Part shown: positions 16,886-25,198 of the stretch, in pieces | Layout: every line of letters begins with the position of its first letter | How positions within the stretch are numbered: the first letter of the stretch is position 1 | Source: JAMXLO01 sp963799415 | Lineage (GTDB): Bacteria; Pseudomonadota; Alphaproteobacteria; Acetobacterales; Acetobacteraceae | Length of the DNA: 64,000 nt | NCBI GenBank assembly: GCA_963799415.1 | Contig: CAWCXI010000035.1 | Coordinates: 1 to 64,000 of the forward strand | Direction: 5' to 3' | Program-made: the position numbers and the translations under genes | The notes under the pieces: generated by a model | Seen by the model: the letters and a program-made list of their open reading frames with translations, nothing else | Databases searched by the model: none | Told to the model about the DNA's origin: nothing

Positions 16886-17950
16886 CTAGCAGCCAATGAC
16901 GCGGGCGCCTGCGGCAACCGCGGCCGAGGCGTCGGCGCCGTAAGCATCGGCTCCCACCACGTCTGCCAGGCGGCTGAAGCGATTGATGGCAAGTCCGCCG
17001 ATGATTACAGCGGGTCGTGAACTGCCGAAGCGTTCGGTCAGCTGTGCGACGATTTCCTTCGCAACCGGCACCTGCTGCGCGAAGGCCACCGACAATCCCA
17101 CGAGATGGGCCTTCCACTCAGCGGCCTGCCGGGTGATTGCCGCCGTAGGAACATCTGCGCCGAGATACTGCACGTCCCAGCCGGCGAGTTGAAACGCATC
17201 GGCCACCATGCGAAGACCAACGGCGTGATCATTGCCTGCGACGCAGGCCAGCAGCACGCGCCTGTCAATCGTCGCTGACGGCAGCGAACGCAGCAGCCCC
17301 ATCGTCATCACCGACACCGCAATCGCGGTAGCCATGTGCTCCTTTGCGACCGACACGCGATTGGCCTGCCATTCCTCGCCGATATGGTAAAGTGACGGTT
17401 GAACGACGTGCAGCTCGACGCCGATGAGGCTGCGACCTGCTTCGATGCAGCGGTTTACGACCGCCAATGCTTCATGTTGAGAGCCGGCCAGCAGCGCTGC
17501 CTCAAATGGAGATGCTTCGGGCCACGGGGCGGGCGGTGCCGGAGCTGGAACGGGGTTTCCCTGCGCTGCAACGTTCATGAACTGCGTCCCCGCTGCCTGC
17601 AGCGCAGCAGTCACCACACCAGCGTCCGCGGCATCCATGTGCTCAGCGAAGAACTCTCCGAGCAGGTCAAGCGAGCGCACGATGTGGTCCGCCGGTATAG
17701 TCCGTGCGGCGAGTACGCTGCCCAGCCAGCACAGGTAGTCCACCATTGGCTGCAACAGACCGAACTCCAGAACCGGTTGCAGAAACTCGAGATGAAATGC
17801 CAGGTCCTCACGGCATGCCACACGCCCGCGCCGCCCGAACTGTTCGTAAGCCTGGCCATGGGTGGCGTAGAGGCGTGCGGTCACCGCACCGACAGCATCG
17901 TTCTGCAGCTGCCGAAATCTCTGCAGTCCCTCTGCTCCAAGCGTTCTCAC
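16886..17950 (-). CDS. Cobalamin-binding photoreceptor-like protein
   Basis: The protein has 354 residues. Residues 1-145 form an all-helical domain I cannot name, ending in a Pro/Ala linker. Residues 148-222 resemble the B12-binding cap helical bundle, and 230-354 the Rossmann-type B12 domain. The cap carries W194-x9-E204-H205, the motif that defines CarH/LitR-type adenosylcobalamin light sensors. The lower axial ligand would be H242 in NDHAVG, a variant of the usual D/ExHxxG. Unlike CarH there is no DNA-binding domain. The downstream partner is a diguanylate cyclase. GTG at 17950 is the likely start. Light or B12 sensing is inferred, not shown. Confidence 0.8.
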   Translation of the reverse strand: MRTLGAEGLQRFRQLQNDAVGAVTARLYATHGQAYEQFGRRGRVACREDLAFHLEFLQPVLEFGLLQPMVDYLCWLGSVLAARTIPADHIVRSLDLLGEFFAEHMDAADAGVVTAALQAAGTQFMNVAAQGNPVPAPAPPAPWPEASPFEAALLAGSQHEALAVVNRCIEAGRSLIGVELHVVQPSLYHIGEEWQANRVSVAKEHMATAIAVSVMTMGLLRSLPSATIDRRVLLACVAGNDHAVGLRMVADAFQLAGWDVQYLGADVPTAAITRQAAEWKAHLVGLSVAFAQQVPVAKEIVAQLTERFGSSRPAVIIGGLAINRFSRLADVVGADAYGADASAAVAAGARVIGC

Positions 17951-17980
17951 CCTGGTGTCCCCCGGCGCAAGAGTTGGTCG

Positions 17981-18280
17981 CTAATCAGCAAACACCTCAA
18001 AGAATCGCACATTGGCGCTGCCGGGTACCAGCTTGAGCCCCTTGGGGATGCCCTTGTGCGTTTCGTGGTACTCGTGGCTCCGATGCCAGATCCGGTAGCT
18101 CTCCTCATCGCGCCAGTGTGTCACCAACCAGACCTCGTCCGGGCCGTCGATCGGACACATCACCTGCATGCTCAAGAAACCCGGCGCATGGTCCACGAGG
18201 TGAGGCCGATTGCGGAAGGCCGCCTGCACGGCGTCCGATTTGTCATTGGCAACAATGAATTGGCTCAATGCGACGAACAT
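17981..18280 (-). CDS. ABM-superfamily monooxygenase-like protein
   Basis: This 99-residue protein belongs to the antibiotic-biosynthesis-monooxygenase/IsdG superfamily of dimeric ferredoxin-like proteins. Some members degrade heme. The segments RPHLVDHAPGFLSMQV, VWLVTHWRDEESYRIWHRS and the HETHKGIP helix match the fold. The start at 18278-18280 is chosen because a G-rich ribosome-binding site precedes it and the longer frame adds only low-complexity residues. It lies 30 bases before the B12-binding gene on the same strand and may be the first gene of an ABM / B12 sensor / GGDEF transcript. Confidence 0.75.
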   Translation of the reverse strand: MFVALSQFIVANDKSDAVQAAFRNRPHLVDHAPGFLSMQVMCPIDGPDEVWLVTHWRDEESYRIWHRSHEYHETHKGIPKGLKLVPGSANVRFFEVFAD

Positions 18281-18509
18281 CGCGCCCCCACCGGTAGAAA
18301 CTGGCGCGTCAATTCTGGCAGGCGAGAGCTGTGGAGGTGTTAACAGGTGTCGCGCGCCGCCACGGGATTTACTTGGTATCGCCAGAAACCAGTTGCCGCC
18401 CCGGCACGCGCGTGTCACGCTGCGCTGCAGCATCCCGCCGGGAGATCAGGATGCATTCGGGGAGGGACGGCCGGAAGCAGCTCTCGAACGCAACAAGGGA
18501 GCGTGCCCG

Positions 18510-18944
18510 ATGCTGGACAAACCCGCTGTCAATACATTCTCGCACGTGAAGCCTGGCGACACGCCGTGGGTGGGCGAGGGTCTGCGCGACTTTTTCCTGT
18601 ATCGCGACCTCGGTGTCGCGACCGCCACTGGCGGGCGCGTGATGGCGCAGCTTGTGAAGGCCAACAGTGCGCCCGAGGAGGGTACCGGCTGGCATCAGCA
18701 TGTCGCCGAGTTCCACATCGTGATCATGCTGAAGGGCTGGGCGCGATTCATGTACGAAGGCGAGGAGCATCTGGTCGCACCCGGCGACTGCGTGCACCAG
18801 AGACCGGGCATCACGCATTACCTGTTCGACTACTCGCCGGACATGGAATACCTGGAGGTCGTTGCGCCGGCGGATTTCAAGACGCTCGACGTCGAGGGGC
18901 CGTGCCCGGTTCCGGCGCCGACGCCCTGGACCAGGATTGCCTGA
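18510..18944 (+). CDS. Cupin-domain protein
   Basis: This is a 144-residue single-domain cupin. The first metal motif is visible as WHQHVAEFHIVIMLKG (His, His, Glu/His), and the second as GDCVHQRPGITHYLFDYSP. The family includes dioxygenases, isomerases and ligand-binding proteins, and the role here is unknown. The ATG at 18510 is preceded by AAGGGAG. It is divergent from the ABM-like gene, with about 230 bases between the two starts, which probably contain both promoters. Confidence 0.8.
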   Translation: MLDKPAVNTFSHVKPGDTPWVGEGLRDFFLYRDLGVATATGGRVMAQLVKANSAPEEGTGWHQHVAEFHIVIMLKGWARFMYEGEEHLVAPGDCVHQRPGITHYLFDYSPDMEYLEVVAPADFKTLDVEGPCPVPAPTPWTRIA

Positions 18945-18952
18945 CCGGCGCG

Positions 18953-19603
18953 TCAGAACTCGACTTCCAGCTCCTCGATCTGCTCGGGCTCGAGCTGCGC
19001 CGCCGCCACCCAATCGACGAGATCGGGCCAGCCGCAGATATGCGCACAATAAGCGGCGGAGACGGGGTCGACCTCGACAGCATAGCTGCGGAAGCGGGTG
19101 ACCACCGGCGCATACATGGCATCGGCGACGGTCGGCGTCCGGCCGAACAACCATGGGCCCTTCCACGTATCCAGGCACTCGCGCCAGATCTCGGTGATCC
19201 GGTCGATGTCGGCCTGCGCAGCGGACCAGATGGCGATACGCCGCCCCTCGGTGCGGAGGTTCATCGGCATTGACGAGCGCAGCGCGGAGAAGCCCGCGTG
19301 CATTTCGCCGGAGATCGAACGGCAGCGGGCGCGGGCCATGCGGTCGCCTGGATACAGTCCTGCCTTCGGGCATACCTCGTTGAGGTACTCGGCGATCGCC
19401 AGCGTGTCCCAGACGGTCACGCCGTCATGCACCAGGCACGGCACCCGGATCGACGAGGCACGCAGCAGCAGTTCGGCACGAGTGTTGAGGTCATCAGAGG
19501 CAACGACCTTCTCCTCAAATTCGAGCCGCGCCAGTCGCGTGAGCAGGAAGCCACGCAGGGACCAGGACGAGTAGTTCTTGCTACTGATCAGGAGCATAGC
19601 CAT
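18953..19603 (-). CDS. Glutathione S-transferase family protein
   Basis: A 216-residue GST-like protein. The N-terminal thioredoxin fold begins LISSKNYSSWSLRGFLL, placing the probable active-site serine in SSWS at about residues 13-15. It continues with RVPCLVHDG (cis-Pro region) and TLAIAEYLNE (glutathione-binding). The C-terminal helical domain contains RTPTVADAMYAPVVTRF. The ATG at 19603 has AAGGAAAG upstream. The substrate is unknown. It is convergent with the cupin gene, eight bases apart. Confidence 0.85.
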   Translation of the reverse strand: MAMLLISSKNYSSWSLRGFLLTRLARLEFEEKVVASDDLNTRAELLLRASSIRVPCLVHDGVTVWDTLAIAEYLNEVCPKAGLYPGDRMARARCRSISGEMHAGFSALRSSMPMNLRTEGRRIAIWSAAQADIDRITEIWRECLDTWKGPWLFGRTPTVADAMYAPVVTRFRSYAVEVDPVSAAYCAHICGWPDLVDWVAAAQLEPEQIEELEVEF

Positions 19604-19698
19604 GTTGCTTTCCTTCATCGATCGGTCCATGCTGCGCTGCAATATAATGCCAGAAACCACCCTTACGCGAATCGCATGAATACTGCCTCCGCCGGTCG

Positions 19699-20916
19699 AT
19701 GATGTATCAGCTCTATCAGGCGCAGGCGGACCTGCTGTTTCCGCTGCGGCAGCTTGCCCGCATGGGGGCCGGTCTTGTGAGGCTGGCCGACTGCGGCTCA
19801 TGCATGCCGTCGCCGGCGCGGCATTTCTCGGCCGGCCTGACGATGTTCGCAGAAATGGGCCTCACGCATCATCGGCCGCAGTTCGGGATCGATGTCGTGT
19901 CGCTGGACAACCGTAGCGTCGCGGTGGCCGAGGAGGCGGCCGACGATACTCCTTTCGGCACGCTGCTGCACTTTCGCAAGGATCACGCCGTGCCGCAGCC
20001 GCGCGTGCTGCTCGTCGCGCCGATGTCCGGCCACTTCGCAACCCTGTTGCGCGGCACCGTCCAGGTGATGCTCCCGGAGCATGACCTGTACATCACCGAC
20101 TGGAAGAACGCGCGGGACGTGTCGCTGGCCGAGGGACGCTTCGGCTTCGATGAGTTCGTCGATCATATCATCCGCTTTCTGCGCGTGATGGGCCCAGGCA
20201 GCCATATTGTCGCGGTCTGTCAGCCGGCGGTGCCCGCACTCGCCGCCGCCGCGGTGATGGCGGAGGCCGGCGATGCGGCGGTACCGCACAGCATGACGCT
20301 GATGGCGGGTCCGATCGACACGCGGGTCAATCCGACCAAGGTCAACGAGCTTGCGAAGTCGCGGTCCATCGAATGGTTCGACCGGCATCTGATCAGCGCA
20401 GTGCCGTGGCGGTTTCCCGGCGCATTCCGCCATGTCTATCCTGGGTTCGTGCAGCTTTCGGCGTTCATGAGCATGAACCTCGACCGGCACATCAGTGCGC
20501 ATTTCGGGCAGTTCCGTAGCCTGGTCGGCGGCGACCACCTAAGTGCCGAGGCTCACCGCAGGTTCTACGACGAGTACGGGGCGGTGATGGACCTGCCGGC
20601 GGAGTTCTATCTCGAGACGGTGCAGCGCGTGTTCCAGGAGCACGACCTGCCGCGCGGGGCGCTGACCTGGCACGGCCAAAAGGTGCGACCGGACGCGCTC
20701 AGACGGATAGGCCTGCTGACGGTGGAAGGCGAGCGCGACGATATCTGCGCGATCGGCCAGACGATGGCGGCGTTGGACCTGTGCAGCCGAATCCCAGTCA
20801 ATCTCAAGCAGGACCATCTGCAGACCGGTGTCGGCCATTACGGCGTGTTCAGCGGAAGACGCTGGGCGAACGAGGTCTATCCGCGGGTACGCGAGATGAT
20901 CCAGGTGATGAACTGA
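19699..20916 (+). CDS. phaZ: Intracellular polyhydroxyalkanoate depolymerase
   Basis: This enzyme mobilises stored polyhydroxybutyrate granules into hydroxybutyrate oligomers. The 405-residue protein starts MMYQLYQAQADLLFPLR, as in PhaZ. It has the lipase-box-like VCQPA motif with the catalytic cysteine at about residue 174. The probable catalytic Asp lies in VEGERDDI and the His in GVGHYGVFSG. The length matches the intracellular family of the Ralstonia PhaZ1 type. It implies the organism stores PHA. No phaC or phasin is visible here. Confidence 0.9.
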   Translation: MMYQLYQAQADLLFPLRQLARMGAGLVRLADCGSCMPSPARHFSAGLTMFAEMGLTHHRPQFGIDVVSLDNRSVAVAEEAADDTPFGTLLHFRKDHAVPQPRVLLVAPMSGHFATLLRGTVQVMLPEHDLYITDWKNARDVSLAEGRFGFDEFVDHIIRFLRVMGPGSHIVAVCQPAVPALAAAAVMAEAGDAAVPHSMTLMAGPIDTRVNPTKVNELAKSRSIEWFDRHLISAVPWRFPGAFRHVYPGFVQLSAFMSMNLDRHISAHFGQFRSLVGGDHLSAEAHRRFYDEYGAVMDLPAEFYLETVQRVFQEHDLPRGALTWHGQKVRPDALRRIGLLTVEGERDDICAIGQTMAALDLCSRIPVNLKQDHLQTGVGHYGVFSGRRWANEVYPRVREMIQVMN

Positions 20917-20932
20917 CGGCGCCGCGTTGCGC

Positions 20933-21295
20933 TCAGACGGTTGCCTTCGCCAAAGCGTATAGGCCGGCTTCCCGGTTGGGGTAGATTTCGAAGCTGTCGC
21001 TGAAGCCGGTCAGATCGAACAATTCATTAACGATGGCGTTCAGTCCGCACAGTGCGAGTGCAGTGCCGCAATCCTTTGCGCGACGATGCGCCAGGGCGAG
21101 GGCGCGGAACGATGCGCTCGTGATATAGGCGAGGTGCGCCATGTCCATGAGCAGCGCGTTGGTGCCGGCATCGAAGTGCGCGTTGATGCGGGCGCTGAAG
21201 TCCCGCACGCTGGTGCTGTCCAGGCGCCCGGCGAGCACCATGACAACCACCTGACCCACCTTTGATTCGACGATATCCACTGCGCCCTCCGTCAT
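20933..21295 (-). CDS. STAS-domain anti-anti-sigma factor
   Basis: This 120-residue STAS protein is of the SpoIIAA/RsbV class. These proteins bind an RsbW-type kinase when unphosphorylated and release its target. GRLDSTSVRDFSARI near residue 23 and the loop MDMAHLAYITSASFRAL near 50 match the family. The phospho-acceptor would be a serine in ITSAS. The start overlaps the stop of the upstream HATPase gene by four bases, so the two are translationally coupled. No sigma factor or PP2C phosphatase is next to it in the window. Confidence 0.85.
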   Translation of the reverse strand: MTEGAVDIVESKVGQVVVMVLAGRLDSTSVRDFSARINAHFDAGTNALLMDMAHLAYITSASFRALALAHRRAKDCGTALALCGLNAIVNELFDLTGFSDSFEIYPNREAGLYALAKATV

Positions 21296-21771
21296 GTCTG
21301 ATGCGGATTGACATTCTTTCGCAACGTCAAGTGATTTCGGCCATCCCTCCGCGCGTATGTTACCTTGTCCATCAGCCTTGCAATGATCGTCAGCCCATGA
21401 CCGCCAAATTGCGGCATCAACCCTTCGCAGCCGGGTGCACCGGCCGGCCTCAGCGTCGGATCGAATGCCATACCATCGTCGATCACCTCCAGGACCACAA
21501 GCGCCGGGCTGGTTGACAGGCTCAACTCGATCGCATGTCGCGCGGTATCTGTGTAGGTGTACTTGTAGATATTGGTCAGCACCTCATCCAGCACGATCTG
21601 CAAAGTGGTACACAGTTCAGGCGGCAGGCCGACGGCCTGACAGCACCGATCGAGCCAATCGGCAGCCCGCGCGACCTCCGCCTGCTCGTTGCCGATTGCC
21701 AGGCGTTGTGCAGGATGTTCGATATGGACCTCTGTGTCGGACTGCGACGCGGCGGTCAGAGTAGTGGTCAA
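21292..21771 (-). CDS. RsbW-type anti-sigma factor / serine kinase
   Basis: A 159-residue GHKL ATPase of the RsbW/SpoIIAB class, which phosphorylates a STAS partner and sequesters a sigma factor or other target. The N-box LDEVLTNIYKYTY, the G1-like DDGMAFDP and the glycine-rich GGHGLTIIARLMD segment are all present, so it should bind ATP. The likely TTG start at 21771 has GGAG close by. It is followed by the STAS gene with a four-base overlap. It is divergent from the permease that carries a related domain at its C terminus. Confidence 0.82.
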   Translation of the reverse strand: MTTTLTAASQSDTEVHIEHPAQRLAIGNEQAEVARAADWLDRCCQAVGLPPELCTTLQIVLDEVLTNIYKYTYTDTARHAIELSLSTSPALVVLEVIDDGMAFDPTLRPAGAPGCEGLMPQFGGHGLTIIARLMDKVTYARRDGRNHLTLRKNVNPHQT

Positions 21772-21810
21772 TCTCCGGCGGGTCGATGGCCGGCAACTTG
21801 GAGGCTGATC

Positions 21811-23508
21811 ATTCGCCGGCCGAGCAACCTGATCTATTGGTTGGATGAGCGACCGCCGCTGCCGATACTAGCGGCCATAGGCCTGCAATACGTCGCGGTC
21901 CTGTCGATCCCGCTGCTCTACGCCGTCGTGATTGCAACTGCGGCAGGCGCGAGCCTTGACCAGGAAATCAACCTCGTCAGCCTCGGCATGATCGGCTCGG
22001 CCTGCGGCGGCCTGCTGCAAAACACGCGGAAAGGCCCAATCGGGTCCGGCTTTCTTGTCATTCCGGGTCTTTCCAGCGTGCATATGGCCGGCTCGCTGGT
22101 CGCGCTGCGGCTCGGCGGCATGCCAATGGTCTGGGGATTGATCATCGGGATCGGGCTGCTGCAATCGGTGGCGTCCCGCTTCCTGCGCGTTCTGCGTTTC
22201 CTGTTGCCGGCCGAACTGGCGGGGCTCGCGGTACTGCTCACGGGTGTCACCTTGGGCACGTTCGGCATTCCGGACATGATCGGTGGCGCGGCAAGTGGCC
22301 CGCTGTTCCACCCGCGCATTGTCCTGGCGTGCGCCACCTTGGCAGCAATGGTTGCATGCAGCGTATGGGGCGGTCGACTTCGGTTGTTCAGTGCCGCCAT
22401 CGGCATCGTCGGGGGCTACGCCGCCTCGCTGGTACTCGGCACCGCCGGCTCAGACATGGCGCAGCGTCTGGCCGGTGCGCCGTGGTTTCGCATCCCGCGC
22501 TTCGGCGTGACTGGACTTGCCTTCAGCCCGTCGCTGCTGTTGCCGCTGCTGGTGGGTGGCGCCGCCGTCACCTTGTCCACGATAGCCTGCGTGACGGCTG
22601 CTCAGAAGATGAACGATGCTGATTGGCGGCGTCAGGACCTGCCATCGCTTGCTGGCGGCGTGCTGGCGGATGGCCTGGGAGCGATCGTGGCTGCGCTCCT
22701 GGGCGGCGTGGGACAATCTGCGAGCCCTGCCGGTGTCGGCCTCTCCGCGTCAATCCAGGCGACGAGCAGGACCATCGCATATGCGGTAGCACTGGGCTTC
22801 CTGCTGCTGTCGCTGTTCCCGAAATTCGCCATGCTCGTGGTGTTGATGCCGCAGCCGGTGATCGGCGCGGCCCTGGTATTCAACTCCTGCGCGCTGATCA
22901 TCAACGGCATCGAGATCATCGCCTCGCGGCTGCTCGACGCACGCAAGACGTTCACTCTCGGCATTGCCTTCGCGGCGGCCATTGCCAGCCCGTCGATTGC
23001 CGCAGCGGCGCACGGGATGCCGGAATGGCTGGCGCCCATCACCGAATCGCCATTGTTCCTGGGCATCGCCGTCGCGCTGGTGCTCAACCCACTCCTCCGT
23101 ATTGGCATCGCGCGGCGCGAGCGGCTGACGATATCCGTCGAGGCACTGGCGCACGAGGTGATCGAGCGGTTCGTCAACGAATGTGGTGCCCACTGGGGAG
23201 CGCGGCGCGACGTCATCGAGCGATCCGGCCACGTCCTGACGGAGGTCATCGACGCGATCCGGCATGGCGAACTCGCGGACGGAGACATCGCGCTCGAGCT
23301 TGGGTTCAACGAGTTGCAACTGCGTATCCGCATCGAATACGTCGGGCCACCGCTGGTGATCACTCAGGTTAGGCCGACACGCGAGGAGATCATCGAGGCC
23401 GATGGAGCGATGCGGCTTGCCGGCTTTCTGGTCGCGCGGCTGGCGAGCAACGCAACCAGTCAGGCGATCGGAAATCTCGCGGAGCTACGGATCACGCTCG
23501 ATCACTGA
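21811..23508 (+). CDS. NCS2 nucleobase permease fused to an RsbW-like domain
   Basis: A membrane protein of about 565 residues. Residues 1-430 match nucleobase:cation symporters of the xanthine/uracil class, with about 12-14 hydrophobic segments. Landmarks are NLIYWLDERPP at the N terminus, the GFLVIPGLSS region and GGVGQSASPAGVGLSAS near residue 315. The last 130 residues resemble a GHKL/RsbW domain: LTEVIDAI in place of the N-box, and a tail MRLAGFLVARLASNATS. The ATP-binding Asn and the G1 Asp are not seen, so it probably does not hydrolyse ATP. No ATG, GTG or TTG fits the family start. GGAGG at 21800-21804 points to ATT at 21811. ATG 21724 would overlap the divergent gene. Confidence 0.75.
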   Translation: MRRPSNLIYWLDERPPLPILAAIGLQYVAVLSIPLLYAVVIATAAGASLDQEINLVSLGMIGSACGGLLQNTRKGPIGSGFLVIPGLSSVHMAGSLVALRLGGMPMVWGLIIGIGLLQSVASRFLRVLRFLLPAELAGLAVLLTGVTLGTFGIPDMIGGAASGPLFHPRIVLACATLAAMVACSVWGGRLRLFSAAIGIVGGYAASLVLGTAGSDMAQRLAGAPWFRIPRFGVTGLAFSPSLLLPLLVGGAAVTLSTIACVTAAQKMNDADWRRQDLPSLAGGVLADGLGAIVAALLGGVGQSASPAGVGLSASIQATSRTIAYAVALGFLLLSLFPKFAMLVVLMPQPVIGAALVFNSCALIINGIEIIASRLLDARKTFTLGIAFAAAIASPSIAAAAHGMPEWLAPITESPLFLGIAVALVLNPLLRIGIARRERLTISVEALAHEVIERFVNECGAHWGARRDVIERSGHVLTEVIDAIRHGELADGDIALELGFNELQLRIRIEYVGPPLVITQVRPTREEIIEADGAMRLAGFLVARLASNATSQAIGNLAELRITLDH

Positions 23509-23511
23509 CCG

Positions 23512-23892
23512 TCAGCCTGAAGGCAGCATGCGCCCGAGCGGCCGGCCGGCGAACAGATGCACGTGGAAATGCGGCACTTCCTGGCCGCTGTGCTCGCCCA
23601 TGTTGGCGAGCAGCCGATAGCCCTGCGTCTCCAGCCCCAGGTCCTTGGCCACCTTGCCGACAGCGCGCACGAACCCGGCGATCTCATCGGCGCTGGCGCT
23701 CGCGCTGAAGTCCGCGAATGACACGTATCTGCGCTTTGGGATCACCAGCACATGCGTCGGCGCCTGAGGGTTGATGTCATGGAACGCCAATACCCACTCA
23801 TCCTCGTACGCCTTCTGGCTGGGGACCTCGCCACGCAGGATACGCGCGAAGATGTTGCTCTCGTCGTAAGGCGGCAGGCCGCTGACAGCCAT
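23512..23892 (-). CDS. HIT-family nucleotide-binding hydrolase
   Basis: A 126-residue histidine-triad protein of the HinT type, which hydrolyses nucleoside phosphoramidates and AMP-lysine conjugates. The triad HFHVH follows QEVP near residue 108. NIFARILRGEVPSQKAYED at the start and HVLVIPKRRYVSF are typical. It lies 18 bases after hisE on the same strand, an arrangement often seen in alphaproteobacteria, and is convergent with the permease gene. Confidence 0.92.
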   Translation of the reverse strand: MAVSGLPPYDESNIFARILRGEVPSQKAYEDEWVLAFHDINPQAPTHVLVIPKRRYVSFADFSASASADEIAGFVRAVGKVAKDLGLETQGYRLLANMGEHSGQEVPHFHVHLFAGRPLGRMLPSG

Positions 23893-23910
23893 GGTTGGTC
23901 TCCCCTCGGG

Positions 23911-24417
23911 TCAGGGGATTTTCGTCGTCTCCAAGCCGAACGCAACCGGCAAGTTCCGGGCACGGCTGGCCTTCTCCGCAATGCCACTGATGCCCTCGCG
24001 GCGCTTCAACTCCTCCCACACCTCGTCGGGACGGATGCCACTCGCGACCCAGAGGACGATCAGGTGGTAGAGCACATCCGCGCTTTCGGCCACCACGGCG
24101 TCGCGGTTGCCGGCGACAGCCTCAATCAGGCATTCGACCGCTTCCTCGCCGAATTTCTGCGCCACCTTGGCGGCGCCACGCGACAGGAGGCGTGCCGAAT
24201 GGCTGGCCGCAGGATTGGCGGTGCGGCGGCTCATCACCACGGACCACAGCCGGTCCAACACCATGGCCGCCGGTCCGAGCGCCAGAGGTGGCGGCGGACG
24301 CGGCACCTCGGTTGTCTCGACCGGCACGGCGACGCGCTTGCCAGGCTTGCGGAGTTTCTTCGGTTTGGACAGCTTCTTCCGTTTGTTTTCGGGACGCTGT
24401 TTGACTGCCTTGGCCAT
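23911..24417 (-). CDS. hisE: Phosphoribosyl-ATP pyrophosphohydrolase HisE
   Basis: HisE removes pyrophosphate from phosphoribosyl-ATP, the second step of histidine synthesis. The catalytic MazG-like domain covers about residues 55-160. KFGEEAVECLIEA and ESADVLYHLIVLW supply the metal-binding acidic residues. A Lys/Arg/Pro-rich N-terminal extension of about 45 residues (KRKKLSKPKKLRKPGK region) is not part of the usual enzyme. The start at 24415-24417 is ten bases from the hisF stop. It is the last his gene of the cluster. Confidence 0.9.
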   Translation of the reverse strand: MAKAVKQRPENKRKKLSKPKKLRKPGKRVAVPVETTEVPRPPPPLALGPAAMVLDRLWSVVMSRRTANPAASHSARLLSRGAAKVAQKFGEEAVECLIEAVAGNRDAVVAESADVLYHLIVLWVASGIRPDEVWEELKRREGISGIAEKASRARNLPVAFGLETTKIP

Positions 24418-24427
24418 CGCGGCTCCC

Positions 24428-25198
24428 TCAGGCCGCGCAGCGCGGCAGGCGCACGGGCAGGCCCGCCCGATGCAACGCCGCCTTGACCTGTGCGATGGTG
24501 AACGTGCCGAAATGGAACACGCTGGCTGCCAGCAGGCCGGTCGCACCTGCCTCCGCGCCTTCGACGAAGTGCTGCAGCGTGCCGACGCCGCCTGAGGCAA
24601 TCACCGGCAGCCGCACCGCAGCACCCACGGCGCGCAGCAGGTCGACGTCGAAGCCGCGACCAGTGCCGTCGCGGTCCATGCTGGTCAGCAGGATTTCGCC
24701 TGCGCCAAGCTCGGCCACCTGGCGGCACCAGGCAACCGCATCGATGCCGGTCGGGCGGCGGCCGCCATGGGTGAACACTTCCCAGCGTCCCGGCCCGGAC
24801 TGCTTCGCGTCCACCGCGACCACGACGCACTGGCTGCCGAATTTCTGCGCCGCCTCGCGCACCAGCTCCGGCCGCGCCACCGCCGCCGAGTTGATGCTGC
24901 ACTTGTCGGTGCCGGCCAGCAGCAGGCGGCGCATGTCCTCGGTGGAGCGAATGCCGCCGCCAACGGTCAGCGGCAGGAACACCCGCGCCGCGGTGCGCGA
25001 CACCACGTCCAGGATGGTGTCACGATTCTCATGGCTGGCGGTGATGTCGAGAAAGCACAGCTCGTCGGCGCCGGCCGCGTCATACAGCGCAGCCTGCTCC
25101 ACCGGATCGCCGGCGTCGCGCAGGGACACGAAGTTGACCCCCTTGACGACGCGGCCGTCCTTCACGTCCAGGCAGGGAATGACACGCAATTTCAACAT
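24428..25198 (-). CDS. hisF: Imidazole glycerol phosphate synthase subunit HisF
   Basis: HisF is the cyclase barrel that, with ammonia from HisH, makes imidazole glycerol phosphate and AICAR. The 256-residue product starts LKLRVIPCLDVKDGRVVKG, with the catalytic Asp at about residue 11. It has VAVDAKQSGPG with the second Asp near 130, and ILLTSMDRDGTGRGFD near 170. The start is fixed by family alignment. A 105-base gap separates it from hisA upstream, larger than the other gaps, so hisF-hisE-HIT may have its own promoter. Confidence 0.96.
   Translation of the reverse strand: MLKLRVIPCLDVKDGRVVKGVNFVSLRDAGDPVEQAALYDAAGADELCFLDITASHENRDTILDVVSRTAARVFLPLTVGGGIRSTEDMRRLLLAGTDKCSINSAAVARPELVREAAQKFGSQCVVVAVDAKQSGPGRWEVFTHGGRRPTGIDAVAWCRQVAELGAGEILLTSMDRDGTGRGFDVDLLRAVGAAVRLPVIASGGVGTLQHFVEGAEAGATGLLAASVFHFGTFTIAQVKAALHRAGLPVRLPRCAA

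Noticed and set aside
17399..18343. Plus-strand frame over the B12-binding and ABM-like genes
   Set aside because: The opposite strand has coherent domains with motif-level support. This frame has none.
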